Assembly: GCA_036525185.1 (NCBI GenBank)
Contig: DATDAW010000008.1
Span: 1-10,907 of the forward strand
DNA: 10,907 nucleotides
Direction: 5' to 3'
Origin: DATDAW01 sp036525185
GTDB lineage: Bacteria; Verrucomicrobiota; Verrucomicrobiia; Chthoniobacterales; DASVRZ01
Below the pieces are notes generated by a model. It was not told the DNA's origin and did not search any database. It saw only the letters and a list, made by a program, of their open reading frames with translations. Made by a program: the position numbers and the translations under genes. Shown here in pieces: positions 1 through 7,181 of this stretch. The first letter of the stretch is position 1; every line of letters starts with the position of its first letter.

Positions 1-173
1 TACATCTGGAGGTCCGTGTTGCCGCATCGCGTGGAGAAACGCGCGTGAAAATTGGCGGGACGGCGAGACGCACATGTGTCAGCCGAGGGGGTTCGCACGG
101 GGCGTTTTCTGAGGACGCGGACGTGAGGGGGAAGGGTAACTGACAGAAACTGAGAGGCCGGGAAGCTGAGTCT
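1..173. other. Left-edge region with no supported gene
   Basis: Nothing here can be assigned. The third plus-strand frame is open from the window edge to a TGA at 141-143 (46 codons), but its translation is basic and low-complexity and resembles no family I know. It could be the tail of an upstream gene or chance. A short CGCGT/ACGCG stem (28-43) has no T-run after it. A purine-rich stretch (GGGAAG, about 160-165) may be the ribosome binding site of the antitoxin relic that starts at 174. Confidence 0.4.
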
Positions 174-462
174 GTGAAAACGACGATGGATCTGCCCGAC
201 GATCTGATTCGGGAGGTTGAACTGCGTGCGGTCATGCAAGGGAGAAGGGTCAAGGATCTCGTCGCCGAGGTTCTCCGACAGGGACTCGGCATTACGCCGG
301 CCAGCGCAGCAAACCGGCTACCGCCGAGCGTCATAGTGGAAAAAAGGGGCGAATGGGCTGCCGGTTATCACAGGGCGCGCTGCCAGGGGAACCCGGTCGA
401 TCGAGCAAAGTTTTTTTCGTCTGACATCCACCCCGGGCGCCCATTCAGGCTTTGGTCTATGA
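174..462 (+). pseudogene. VapB-type antitoxin, frameshifted relic
   Basis: The first 40 residues from a GTG start (MKTTMDLPDDLIREVELRAV...) match the N-terminal DNA-binding part of type II VapB antitoxins, which pair with PIN-domain ribonuclease toxins. After PPSVIVEK (about codon 58) the frame loses similarity and runs on into the convergent transporter gene. One base less in the A6-G4 run at 340-349 would move translation to the next frame, giving GANGLPVITGRAARGTRSIE and a stop at 460-462. The segment NGLPVI is what VapB antitoxins of this type carry at that point. The restored product would be about 95 residues, near family size. No toxin gene follows: the next 100 bases hold stem-loops and then the end of the pump gene on the other strand. 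I read it as a decayed antitoxin that lost its partner. A homopolymer sequencing error could explain the shift but not the missing toxin. Confidence 0.72.
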
Positions 463-468
463 TATGCG

Positions 469-495
469 AAAACCCAAGGTGTTACCTTGGGCTTT
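469..495 (-). terminator. Intrinsic terminator of the efflux operon
   Basis: Read on the minus strand, an 8-bp perfect stem (ACCTTGGG pairing with CCCAAGGT) closes a 3-base loop and runs into TTTT. Three more A-T pairs follow one mismatch. It lies about 65 bases after the transporter stop codon, where the leftward operon should end. The plus-strand reading has only TTT after the stem, so it may also weakly stop transcription from the antitoxin relic. Confidence 0.75.
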
Positions 496-512
496 GGCTG
501 ACACGCACCGTT

Positions 513-542
513 GGCGCATGGAAAATCGTGGTTCCATGCGCC
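513..542 (-). other. 3' stem-loop after the transporter stop codon
   Basis: An 11-bp perfect inverted repeat (GGCGCATGGAA with TTCCATGCGCC) around an 8-base loop lies 18 bases beyond the transporter stop. Neither strand has a T-run directly after the stem, so it is not an intrinsic terminator itself. In the transcript it would fold just ahead of the terminator hairpin and could protect the 3' end from exonucleases. The structure is seen; the role is inferred. Confidence 0.55.
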
Positions 543-560
543 TCCCGAGCTGTCCTCGGA

Positions 561-3500
561 TCAATGTGCCGCCACGACTGGTTCGGGTTCGGGCTGATCT
601 TCGCTGGCGCCATTCGCAGATTTCTTCTTCCGGCCGCCGGTGAGTTTGCGGATGACGACGTAGAAGACCGGGGTCAGTAGGAGGCCGAAGAAGGTGACAC
701 CGATCATGCCGGCGAAGACGGCGGTGCCAAGGGATTGGCGGCTTTCGGCTCCAGGGCCCTTGGCCAGGACCAGAGGCAACACGCCCAAAATAAATGCGAA
801 CGACGTCATCAAAATCGGACGCAAACGCAGGCGGCAGGCTTCGATGGCCGCGTTGATGATGGATTTGCCTGCGTCTTCTTGTTGTTTGGCGAATTCGACG
901 ATCAGAATGGCGTTTTTGCACGCGAGTCCGACCAGAACGACGAATCCGATCTGTGTGAGGATGTTGTTGTCCATTCCCCGGAAATAAATACCGGCAACCG
1001 CTGAAAGCAGGCACATGGGCACGATGAGGATGATGGCGAACGGCAACGACCAGCTTTCGTATTGCGCCGCGAGCGTCAGGAAAACGAACAGCACGCACAG
1101 CGGAAAAATATAAACGGCGGTATTTCCGGCAAGGCGTTCTTGATACGCGATGTCAGTCCACGCCAGAAACATTCCCTGCGGAAGCACCTGTTTAGCAAGG
1201 CCTTCCAAGGTGTCGAGCGCCTGTCCGGAGCTGTATCCAACTGCAGTGTCGCCCTGGATCGGTGCGGAGTTAAAGAGGTTGTAACGCTCGAGGCGGTTGG
1301 GTCCGACGATGCGTTTCATTTCCACGAGTGATCCGAGAGGGACCATTGCGCCGGAAGTGCTGCGCACTTTGAATAGGCGCACGTCATCCGGGCTGTCGCG
1401 GAATTGACTGTCCGCCTGCGCCGTCACGCGGAACGTCCGCCCGTAAAGATTCAGATCGTTGACATAGCTCGATCCGAGATACGTCTGTAGTGCTCCGAAA
1501 ATATCCGCCAATGGCACCCCGAGTATCTTGGCTTTCGTCCGGTCGATATTGGCGTAGAACTGTGGAGTCCCGGTCTGGAACGTGGAAAAAACGGAGCGCA
1601 GCCCTGGCTCTTTTCGGGCGGCGGCGATGAGCGCGTCGCTTGCCTGCGACAAGGCAGTGATCCCGGCGCTGCCACGATCCTGCACCTGCAATTTCCAGCC
1701 GCCGCCGGTGCCGAGGCCGCGAATCGGTGGCGGCGGAATGGCCGTGATACGTGCTTCCTGGATGCCGCTGAGTTGTTTCTGAAGCGAAGCCTGAATCGCA
1801 AAGGCGTCCTGGCCCGGATGTTTTTCGCGCTCTTCAAAGGGTTTCAGCGGAGTAAAAACGGCGAACGAATTCGGCGAGTTCGTGCGCGTTGCGCCGGAGA
1901 AGCCGACAATCGCGACCGTGCCGTTGATGCCGGGAATCTTGAGCGCGATTTCCTGCACTTTGCGCGCCACGGCGTCCGAGCGCTCCAACGACGAGCCCTC
2001 CGGAAGCTGGCCGTCAATGATCAGATAGCCCAGATCCTGTGCCGGAATGAAGCCTGTCGGCACGGTTTTGAAGCCGAAATAGGTCAGCGCCAGCAGGCCG
2101 GCATAGATGAAGAGGGCGAAACCCGTCCGCCGCAAGATACCCCGAACCACACCGGAGTAACCGTGCTCGGATTTCGTGAAGACTCTGTTGAAACCGCGAA
2201 AAAACCAACCGAGCAAGCCGTTCAAGAATCGCGTAAACCAGTCCGGCTTTGCGTGATGCGGCTTCAAGAGCAGGGTCGTCAGTGCTGGGCTGAGCGTGAG
2301 GGAAACCGTTGCCGAAATCACCGTCGAGACCGCGATCGTGAGCGCGAACTGCCGGTAAAATTGGCCTGTGATCCCTGCCAGGAAGGCCGTCGGAATGAAC
2401 ACCGCGGCCAGAACGAGCGCGATGGAAACGACCGCGCTGCCCACTTCCTCCATTGCTTTGCGTGAGGCATCGCGCGGGCTAAGTCCCTCGGCGATATGTC
2501 GTTCCACGTTTTCGACGACCACAATGGCGTCATCGACGACGATACCGATGGCAAGCACGAGACCGAAGAGGGAGAGGTTGTTCAGCGAAAATCCCAGCGC
2601 CGACATCGCCGCGAACGTTCCGATCAACGAAACCGGGATGGCAATCAGTGGGATCAATGTGGAGCGCCACGATTGCAGAAAAGCCAGGACGACGATGACG
2701 ACCAAAATCGCCGCTTCGAAGATGGTGTGATAAACGGCGTTGACCGATTCCGAAATGAAAACCGTTGGGTCATAAATGATGCGGTATTGCATGCCAGGCG
2801 GAAAATTCTGACTGAGCTCAGCCATGGTTTTCCGAACTTCCTGCGCGGTTTTCAGCGCGTTCGAGCCGGGCAATTGCGAGATACCGATGCCGACGGCAGG
2901 CTGGGCGCTGAGGTAACTGTTTGTGGTGTAATTTTGCGCTCCGAGCGCGACACGGCCGATGTCTGTGAGGTGTACGATCCGGCCGTCGGCGCCGGTTTTG
3001 ACGACGATCTTCGAGAACTCGTCTGGCTCGACCAGGCGGCCCTGGGTCATGACCGTAAACTGGAACGCCTGATGGCCGTTTACCGGCGGTTGGCCCAGGG
3101 CTCCGGCTGCGACTTGCACGTTCTGCTCCTGAAGCGCGGCTAGAACGTCCGTTGGCGTGAGATCGAGCGCGCCCATTTTTTCCGGATCGAGCCAGATACG
3201 CATGCTGTAGTCGCGTGCGCCGAAAACGTTAACGCTGCCCACGCCTTCAATGCGACTGAGGACGTCTTTGATCTGAATATTGACGTAGTTGCTCAGGTAG
3301 AGCTGATCAAAGGTGCCGTCTGGCGAAATCAGGTGCGCGACCAGAAGGAGGTCCGGGGAGCTTTTTCTTGTTGTAACTCCTTGGGCGCGAACGGCAGCCG
3401 GCAATCGCGGTTCTGCGATGGCGACGCGGTTTTGAACGAGCACCTGCGCTTCGTTGATGTCCGTGCCGAGTTTGAAAGTCACGGTGATGGTGACTTGCCC

Positions 3501-3761
3501 GTCCGGCGTCGAGATGGAGTTGAGGTAAAGCATGTCCTCGACACCGTTGATCTCCTGTTCGATGGGCTGTGCGACGGTGTTTGCCAGTGTCTCGGGACTG
3601 GCGCCTGGGAAATTGGCGGTCACCTGGATGGTCGGCGGGACGACATCCGGGTATTGCGAGACTGGCAGATTGAAATACGCCACCGCGCCAACGATGACGA
3701 TGATGATGGAAATGACGGACGCGAAGATGGGTCGGTCGATGAAGAAGTGGGAAAATTTCAT
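561..3761 (-). CDS. RND multidrug efflux transporter, AcrB/MexB (HAE1) type
   Basis: This 1066-residue inner-membrane proton/drug antiporter has the usual HAE1-family length. It takes hydrophobic or amphiphilic compounds from periplasm and membrane and passes them to an outer-membrane channel through a periplasmic adaptor. The N-terminus MKFSHFFIDRPIFA is typical. One membrane helix comes first, then a periplasmic porter domain (about 35-340), a helix bundle (345-500), a second porter domain (570-870) and the last helices (880-1040). Proton-relay residues are complete: D410-D411 in GIVVDD, K949 in CKNAIL, and R979 and T986 in RLRPILMTS. F180 in VFGARDYSMRIW matches the AcrB drug-pocket phenylalanine at 178. 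The C-terminal tail is basic, then acidic and proline-rich. The ATG follows a GAGGG ribosome site and lies 13 bases after the adaptor stop, so the two are translationally close. Substrates cannot be read from sequence; solvents, dyes, antibiotics or plant phenolics are possible. Confidence 0.96.
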   Translation of the reverse strand: MKFSHFFIDRPIFASVISIIIVIVGAVAYFNLPVSQYPDVVPPTIQVTANFPGASPETLANTVAQPIEQEINGVEDMLYLNSISTPDGQVTITVTFKLGTDINEAQVLVQNRVAIAEPRLPAAVRAQGVTTRKSSPDLLLVAHLISPDGTFDQLYLSNYVNIQIKDVLSRIEGVGSVNVFGARDYSMRIWLDPEKMGALDLTPTDVLAALQEQNVQVAAGALGQPPVNGHQAFQFTVMTQGRLVEPDEFSKIVVKTGADGRIVHLTDIGRVALGAQNYTTNSYLSAQPAVGIGISQLPGSNALKTAQEVRKTMAELSQNFPPGMQYRIIYDPTVFISESVNAVYHTIFEAAILVVIVVLAFLQSWRSTLIPLIAIPVSLIGTFAAMSALGFSLNNLSLFGLVLAIGIVVDDAIVVVENVERHIAEGLSPRDASRKAMEEVGSAVVSIALVLAAVFIPTAFLAGITGQFYRQFALTIAVSTVISATVSLTLSPALTTLLLKPHHAKPDWFTRFLNGLLGWFFRGFNRVFTKSEHGYSGVVRGILRRTGFALFIYAGLLALTYFGFKTVPTGFIPAQDLGYLIIDGQLPEGSSLERSDAVARKVQEIALKIPGINGTVAIVGFSGATRTNSPNSFAVFTPLKPFEEREKHPGQDAFAIQASLQKQLSGIQEARITAIPPPPIRGLGTGGGWKLQVQDRGSAGITALSQASDALIAAARKEPGLRSVFSTFQTGTPQFYANIDRTKAKILGVPLADIFGALQTYLGSSYVNDLNLYGRTFRVTAQADSQFRDSPDDVRLFKVRSTSGAMVPLGSLVEMKRIVGPNRLERYNLFNSAPIQGDTAVGYSSGQALDTLEGLAKQVLPQGMFLAWTDIAYQERLAGNTAVYIFPLCVLFVFLTLAAQYESWSLPFAIILIVPMCLLSAVAGIYFRGMDNNILTQIGFVVLVGLACKNAILIVEFAKQQEDAGKSIINAAIEACRLRLRPILMTSFAFILGVLPLVLAKGPGAESRQSLGTAVFAGMIGVTFFGLLLTPVFYVVIRKLTGGRKKKSANGASEDQPEPEPVVAAH

Positions 3762-3774
3762 GGCTGGTTCCCTC

Positions 3775-5010
3775 TTATTTCCGATCTGAAAGCGCCGTTT
3801 TGCCGGGTGCTGCGCCGGGATTCACCGGCACGGCATCTTGTGTTCCTATGATCTCGGCGACGGATTTCTCGGTTAGTTTCAACGACGTGCCCGGTCGTGC
3901 ACGCTGCATTCCGATGGCAACGACGCGGTCGGCGGTCGTGAGCCCTTTGCGGATCACCCGGAGACCATCCACGATCGGACCGAGCTCGACTCTGGTGTAA
4001 ACGGCTTTGTTATCCGGGCCGACGGTGATGACGTATTGCTGCGATTGATCCGCTCCGATGGCCTGATCGGGGAGCAAAATCGCCTTGCCAGGATCGCGCC
4101 CTGGAATGCGGACACGGGCAAAAAGGCCGGGTGTCAATTTCAGGTCTGGATTCGAAAACACACCGCGCAGTTGGACGGTTGCCGTGTCGCGATCGAGACG
4201 GTTGTCGATGAAATCGAGCTGACCTTTGTGATCGAAAGCGGATTCATTGCTGAGCTCTAGTTCAACGGGCAAGTTTGGCGCCGTGCTGTTGTCGGGATCT
4301 ACGCTTGAGGATTTCGCGGAAAACATGCCGGCATATTTCAGATACGACGCTTCATCGACCTCGAAATAGGCGTAAATCGGATCCAGCGATGTGATTGTTG
4401 TGAGCAAGGTGGAGGCGTCCGAACCGCCGCCAACGAGGTTGCCGATGCTCACGTAATGCCGGCTCACACGTCCGGTGACCGGTGCGCGAACCTGGGTGAA
4501 GTCGAGGTTAAGCCGTGCGTTCTCGACGTTGGCCTGTGCGGAGGCGACCTGAGCTTCGGCGACTTTGAAATTGTTGATCTGATTATCGAGTTCCTCCTGG
4601 GCGACAACGTTCTTTTTTCGGAGGTCCTGGGAGCGGTTGAGGTTGGTTTGGGCGAGAGCGCGTTGGGCCTGGGCTTGCTGCAAGGAGGCTTGTGCGCCGG
4701 TGAGCGCGGCTTGATAGGGGCGCGGATCGATAACGAAGAGCAGATCGCTTTTTTTGACCAACGACCCGTCTTTAAAGTGGATCGACTCTAGGTAGCCGCT
4801 CACACGGGCTCGGATCTCAACGGTCTCCGGCGCTTCAAGACGGCCTGTGAAGGCGTCCCATTCCTGGATTTCTCTTTCAACAGGGTGCACAACAGTTACT
4901 TCCGTCGGCGGGATCGCAGCGGCAGGTTGCTTGCGCCCGCAGCCGGCGATCAGCACTGTCATACCCAGGAGAAAACAAGATGCTGAACGCAAGACGAGTG
5001 GCAGTTTCAT
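3775..5010 (-). CDS. RND efflux periplasmic adaptor, HlyD/AcrA family lipoprotein
   Basis: This 411-residue membrane fusion protein links the RND pump to an outer-membrane channel. I start at the ATG at 5010 because it begins a lipoprotein signal peptide (charged MKLPLVLR, hydrophobic stretch, lipobox IAG-C24) and has an AAGGAA ribosome site 8 bases upstream; a frame-open upstream ATG would run 75 bases further and overlap the repressor. C24 would be lipidated, anchoring the protein in the inner membrane. Order of parts: half of a lipoyl-like domain (VEIRARVSGYLESIHFKDGSLV, about 65-95), an alanine/glutamine-rich coiled-coil hairpin (about 108-180), the second lipoyl half (VRAPVTGRVSRHYVSIGNLV), then beta-barrel and membrane-proximal domains ending in polar sequence. 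AcrA, MexA and TtgA share this layout. It sits between its repressor (47-base gap) and its pump (13-base gap), which fixes the partner. No outer-membrane factor gene lies nearby. Confidence 0.95.
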   Translation of the reverse strand: MKLPLVLRSASCFLLGMTVLIAGCGRKQPAAAIPPTEVTVVHPVEREIQEWDAFTGRLEAPETVEIRARVSGYLESIHFKDGSLVKKSDLLFVIDPRPYQAALTGAQASLQQAQAQRALAQTNLNRSQDLRKKNVVAQEELDNQINNFKVAEAQVASAQANVENARLNLDFTQVRAPVTGRVSRHYVSIGNLVGGGSDASTLLTTITSLDPIYAYFEVDEASYLKYAGMFSAKSSSVDPDNSTAPNLPVELELSNESAFDHKGQLDFIDNRLDRDTATVQLRGVFSNPDLKLTPGLFARVRIPGRDPGKAILLPDQAIGADQSQQYVITVGPDNKAVYTRVELGPIVDGLRVIRKGLTTADRVVAIGMQRARPGTSLKLTEKSVAEIIGTQDAVPVNPGAAPGKTALSDRK

Positions 5011-5039
5011 AGTGGATTTCCTTTTTTCTGGAAGAAGCC

Positions 5040-5057
5040 CCGGCAAAACTGGGCCGG
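5040..5057 (-). other. Intercistronic inverted repeat between repressor and adaptor
   Basis: CCGGC and GCCGG flank an 8-base spacer directly after the TetR stop codon. In the operon transcript this could form a short stem before the adaptor's ribosome site. It has no T-run, so it is not a terminator. It could set the ratio of repressor to pump; five GC pairs can also occur by chance in GC-rich DNA. Confidence 0.3.
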
Positions 5058-5696
5058 TCATCGAGCTGCAGCTCCGTCGAGCCACAAACTCGTTACAAAT
5101 TCTGCTTGGGTGGAAAGCGGCACACTGCCGTCACCCTTCAGCCAGTGCCTAGTCAACATCGCAATCATCCCATGAAGTGCAACGGCCAGTTGCTGGGTGT
5201 CGCCCGGGCGAATGACCCCGGCTCGCTGGCCGTCATCAATCAATCCGGCGATGAAAGTGATGTACTCGCAGCGGATCCCGTTGATCGCTTCCCATGGACC
5301 CGATTTCAAATCGGCATCGACGTACATGCGCTCCCGGGAATAGATCCGGAGGAAATTCCGATTCGCATCCGCAAAAGCCATGTGCTTTTCCACGAGGCGT
5401 AGGAACGCCGCCCGGGGTTGGCTGCGAAGTTGGTCCACTTCCGGGCAAACGGTCGCGACGAGCTGCTGCATTTTGCGTTTGAAAACTGTCGCGTAGAGCG
5501 CCTCCTTGCTTTGGAAATACAGGTAAAGCGTTCCGGTGGCGTACTCGGCCGCGGCGGCAATGCGTTCCATCGAGGCTTCTTCGAAGCCATTCTCGGCAAA
5601 CACTACTTCCGCAGCTGCCAGCAAATCGTCGAGCTTGCGCTGGCGTTCTCGTTCCCGCCGTGAAGGCAGTCGGGCAGTATGTGATGGCTTGTTCAC
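5058..5696 (-). CDS. TetR/AcrR-family transcriptional repressor
   Basis: This 212-residue regulator probably represses the pump operon that follows it. The N-terminal DNA-binding domain (about 20-68) is clear: a first helix around RKLDDLLAAAEVVFAENGFEEASMERIAAAA, then the turn and recognition helix in TGTLYLYFQSKEAL (54-67), a hallmark of the family. The rest is the helical ligand and dimer domain, which varies and does not reveal the inducer. The start is taken as GTG at 5696: the frame stays open upstream into the amine oxidase region, but the only in-frame ATG codons there lie inside that gene, and family proteins begin shortly before this basic stretch. No clear ribosome site is seen. Co-direction with the pump, 47 bases before it, means autoregulation of one operon, unlike the divergent acrR/acrAB layout. 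The amine oxidase stop lies 64 bases upstream, so read-through from there is possible. Confidence 0.92.
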   Translation of the reverse strand: MNKPSHTARLPSRRERERQRKLDDLLAAAEVVFAENGFEEASMERIAAAAEYATGTLYLYFQSKEALYATVFKRKMQQLVATVCPEVDQLRSQPRAAFLRLVEKHMAFADANRNFLRIYSRERMYVDADLKSGPWEAINGIRCEYITFIAGLIDDGQRAGVIRPGDTQQLAVALHGMIAMLTRHWLKGDGSVPLSTQAEFVTSLWLDGAAAR

Positions 5697-5716
5697 TTTT
5701 ATGAATGGCGGTTCAC
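5691..5716 (-). promoter_or_regulatory. Tandem GTGAAC repeat over the repressor start
   Basis: GTGAAC occurs twice on the minus strand exactly 20 bases apart, and each copy is followed one or two bases later by GCCAT. The second copy contains the GTG start of the repressor. Two sites two helical turns apart at the front of an autoregulated operon would suit binding by the regulator, but TetR operators are normally palindromic and only a weak TTCA/TGAA symmetry is seen between the copies. No convincing -35/-10 pair was found. Confidence 0.3.
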
Positions 5717-5760
5717 AAATGGCCCGCACACAAAAGCACACGCTCGCCCGAGTGCAACTT

Positions 5761-7068
5761 TCAGTGAAGTTTCGACGCCGTTCCCGACTTGCTCGAAACA
5801 AGCTCCAGAACTTCTGCGGCAGCTCGTCTGCCAGACTCCATGGCCCCGTGAACAGTGCCGCTACTTCCGTGGGCATCCGTCGCCTCGCCTGCGAAGAAGA
5901 CCTTGTGATCCAAAGACTTGCCGAGCGCCATTCGATGCTCAGGCAATGTGTCTGTTGTCGGATAGCTGTACAGCCCGCGCGCAAACGGTTCCGCTCCCCA
6001 ATCTGCCACGAAGCCTTCTTGAAATGAACGGGTCGCCATTTCCGAGCCGAAAATTTCATCCAATTCTTTCACAGCGAACTGAATTGGATCGACTCCCAAC
6101 CGCGCCAGTATTTCGGCGCGCGACCCCCCAACAAATGCTGTCAACACAGCGGCCTCCGGTGATTTTCCCTTACCTGGCGCCCAGAACTGCGGCAGAAACC
6201 CATCCGTGTGAAGAAAATACATGTTTTCATCCCAGAAGCGGATCCGGAACTTGAGCAAAATCTTCATGCCGGCATCCATCCCGATCGACTGCAACGCGCT
6301 CACTTTCTCTGCTGGTAGCGCCGGATCAAAATCCAGGATTCCAGCTCGCAACACCGCGATCGAGGCGGTAACGATGACTGCCGTTGCGTCGATCCGTTCT
6401 CCATCCGCAAGTCGCACGGTAGGACAACCTTGCCAGTCAATCGCCTTCACGACCGTTCTCCGCAGGATTCGATTATCCAGTCGGGCGATCAGAGGTTCGA
6501 ACAACTCCAAATACCTTCCCCGCAGCGTGTAATTCGTCTCCCGCGCCTCCCAGCCGCGCTCGTAATCTGCGAACCCGCGCATGGCCAGCCGGTCCAATGT
6601 TGTGCCGTGCTCGACCCCCAGTCGCGAATCCAGATAGTGCCATGCCCGCCGTGGAAAATGCGACCGGATCAAGTATTCCTGTACCGTCCAATTTTCGCCG
6701 TTGTAGCCCCCCAATCCATCGATGAGCCTAAACGCCCGGGCGACATCCGCGTCCTCTGCCGCTTGATCAAGAAACCGTAGTTCTCCGTCCAGCCGCAGCA
6801 TATCGTTTGTCGAAAAGTGCTGGAGCATTTCGATTCCTGACCCGAAACCTTTCGCCAAAGTCTGCACGGCATTAGACGATCCATGAATTTCTTCCGCGCC
6901 CAATTCGATCGGAAAATCTGCAAACCCTTCGAGTGCCCGGACCCGCCCGCCGACCCGGTCTGACGCCTCCAAAATCAAACATTCCAACCCAGCATCGAGG
7001 AGTGCCTCTGCCGCGCACAGCCCCGCGACTCCAGCGCCAACGATAAGAACGGGTTTCACGGCGCTCAT
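5761..7068 (-). CDS. Flavin-containing amine oxidase (MAO/polyamine oxidase family)
   Basis: This 435-residue FAD enzyme should oxidise an amine with oxygen, giving an imine or aldehyde, ammonia or amine, and hydrogen peroxide. The N-terminal dinucleotide fold is intact: VLIVGAGVAGL (G11, G13, G16), E34 for the FAD ribose, then DRVGGR (37-42), typical of the MAO, polyamine oxidase and LSD1 superfamily. The C-terminal FAD motif FFAGEATDAHGSSGTVHGAMESG (391-413) is complete. GMKILLKFRIRFW holds the lysine that usually positions the flavin-bound water. No signal peptide or C-terminal membrane anchor is seen, so it is likely cytoplasmic. I chose ATG 7068 because the fold begins eight residues later; the frame is open to an ATG at 7176, but the extra 36 residues look unlike the family and that ATG has AGGGG directly against it with no spacing. 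The substrate is unknown: polyamines, aromatic amines or an amino acid are possible. It may be the first gene of the efflux operon. Confidence 0.88.
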   Translation of the reverse strand: MSAVKPVLIVGAGVAGLCAAEALLDAGLECLILEASDRVGGRVRALEGFADFPIELGAEEIHGSSNAVQTLAKGFGSGIEMLQHFSTNDMLRLDGELRFLDQAAEDADVARAFRLIDGLGGYNGENWTVQEYLIRSHFPRRAWHYLDSRLGVEHGTTLDRLAMRGFADYERGWEARETNYTLRGRYLELFEPLIARLDNRILRRTVVKAIDWQGCPTVRLADGERIDATAVIVTASIAVLRAGILDFDPALPAEKVSALQSIGMDAGMKILLKFRIRFWDENMYFLHTDGFLPQFWAPGKGKSPEAAVLTAFVGGSRAEILARLGVDPIQFAVKELDEIFGSEMATRSFQEGFVADWGAEPFARGLYSYPTTDTLPEHRMALGKSLDHKVFFAGEATDAHGSSGTVHGAMESGRRAAAEVLELVSSKSGTASKLH

Positions 7069-7085
7069 ATGCATGGCCCATGCAT
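7069..7085. promoter_or_regulatory. 17-bp perfect palindrome at the amine oxidase start
   Basis: ATGCATGG and CCATGCAT flank one central base, directly upstream of the chosen amine oxidase ATG at 7068, and include the alternative ATG at 7074. It could be an operator blocking transcription or a transcript hairpin covering the initiation region. The perfect symmetry is seen; the role is inferred. Confidence 0.45.
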
Positions 7086-7181
7086 TCTTGTAAAACCTGA
7101 ATTCCAAAACGTGGAATCGGATAAACGTACCCGTTTCCGCGTTTGACTCCTCGCTAATGAATACGCCATTTTGCATCCCCT
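7086..7181. promoter_or_regulatory. Divergent control region, amine oxidase / lipoamide dehydrogenase
   Basis: Promoters for both diverging genes should lie here. Two more inverted repeats are visible: ATTCCA-N5-TGGAAT at 7101-7117 and AAACG-N4-CGTTT at 7123-7136. A TTGACT at 7143-7148 could be a -35 element for the rightward gene, but no good -10 follows at normal spacing, so no promoter is assigned. The rightward gene has no Shine-Dalgarno sequence. Confidence 0.45.

Noticed and set aside
3..143. Open frame from the left edge as the tail of an upstream gene
   Set aside because: Forty-six codons free of stops are not unusual at this GC content and the translation resembles nothing known.
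457..1098. 213-codon minus-strand frame over the pump gene end, and similar plus-strand frames at 1773-2465 and 2496-3143
   Set aside because: They overlap the well-supported RND gene in other frames and their products are arginine-rich, as expected of shadows of GC-rich genes.
561..5696. A specific named pump such as acrAB, mexAB or ttgAB
   Set aside because: Family membership is clear, but substrate range and orthology cannot be read from the sequence, so no gene symbols are given.
5697..6059. Longer TetR protein of 333 residues starting at 6059
   Set aside because: The extra 121 residues lie inside the amine oxidase gene, are unlike any TetR extension, and end just where the family's N-terminus begins.
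7069..7176. Amine oxidase start at 7176
   Set aside because: It would add 36 residues before the FAD fold with no family similarity, and the purine stretch touches the ATG without spacing.
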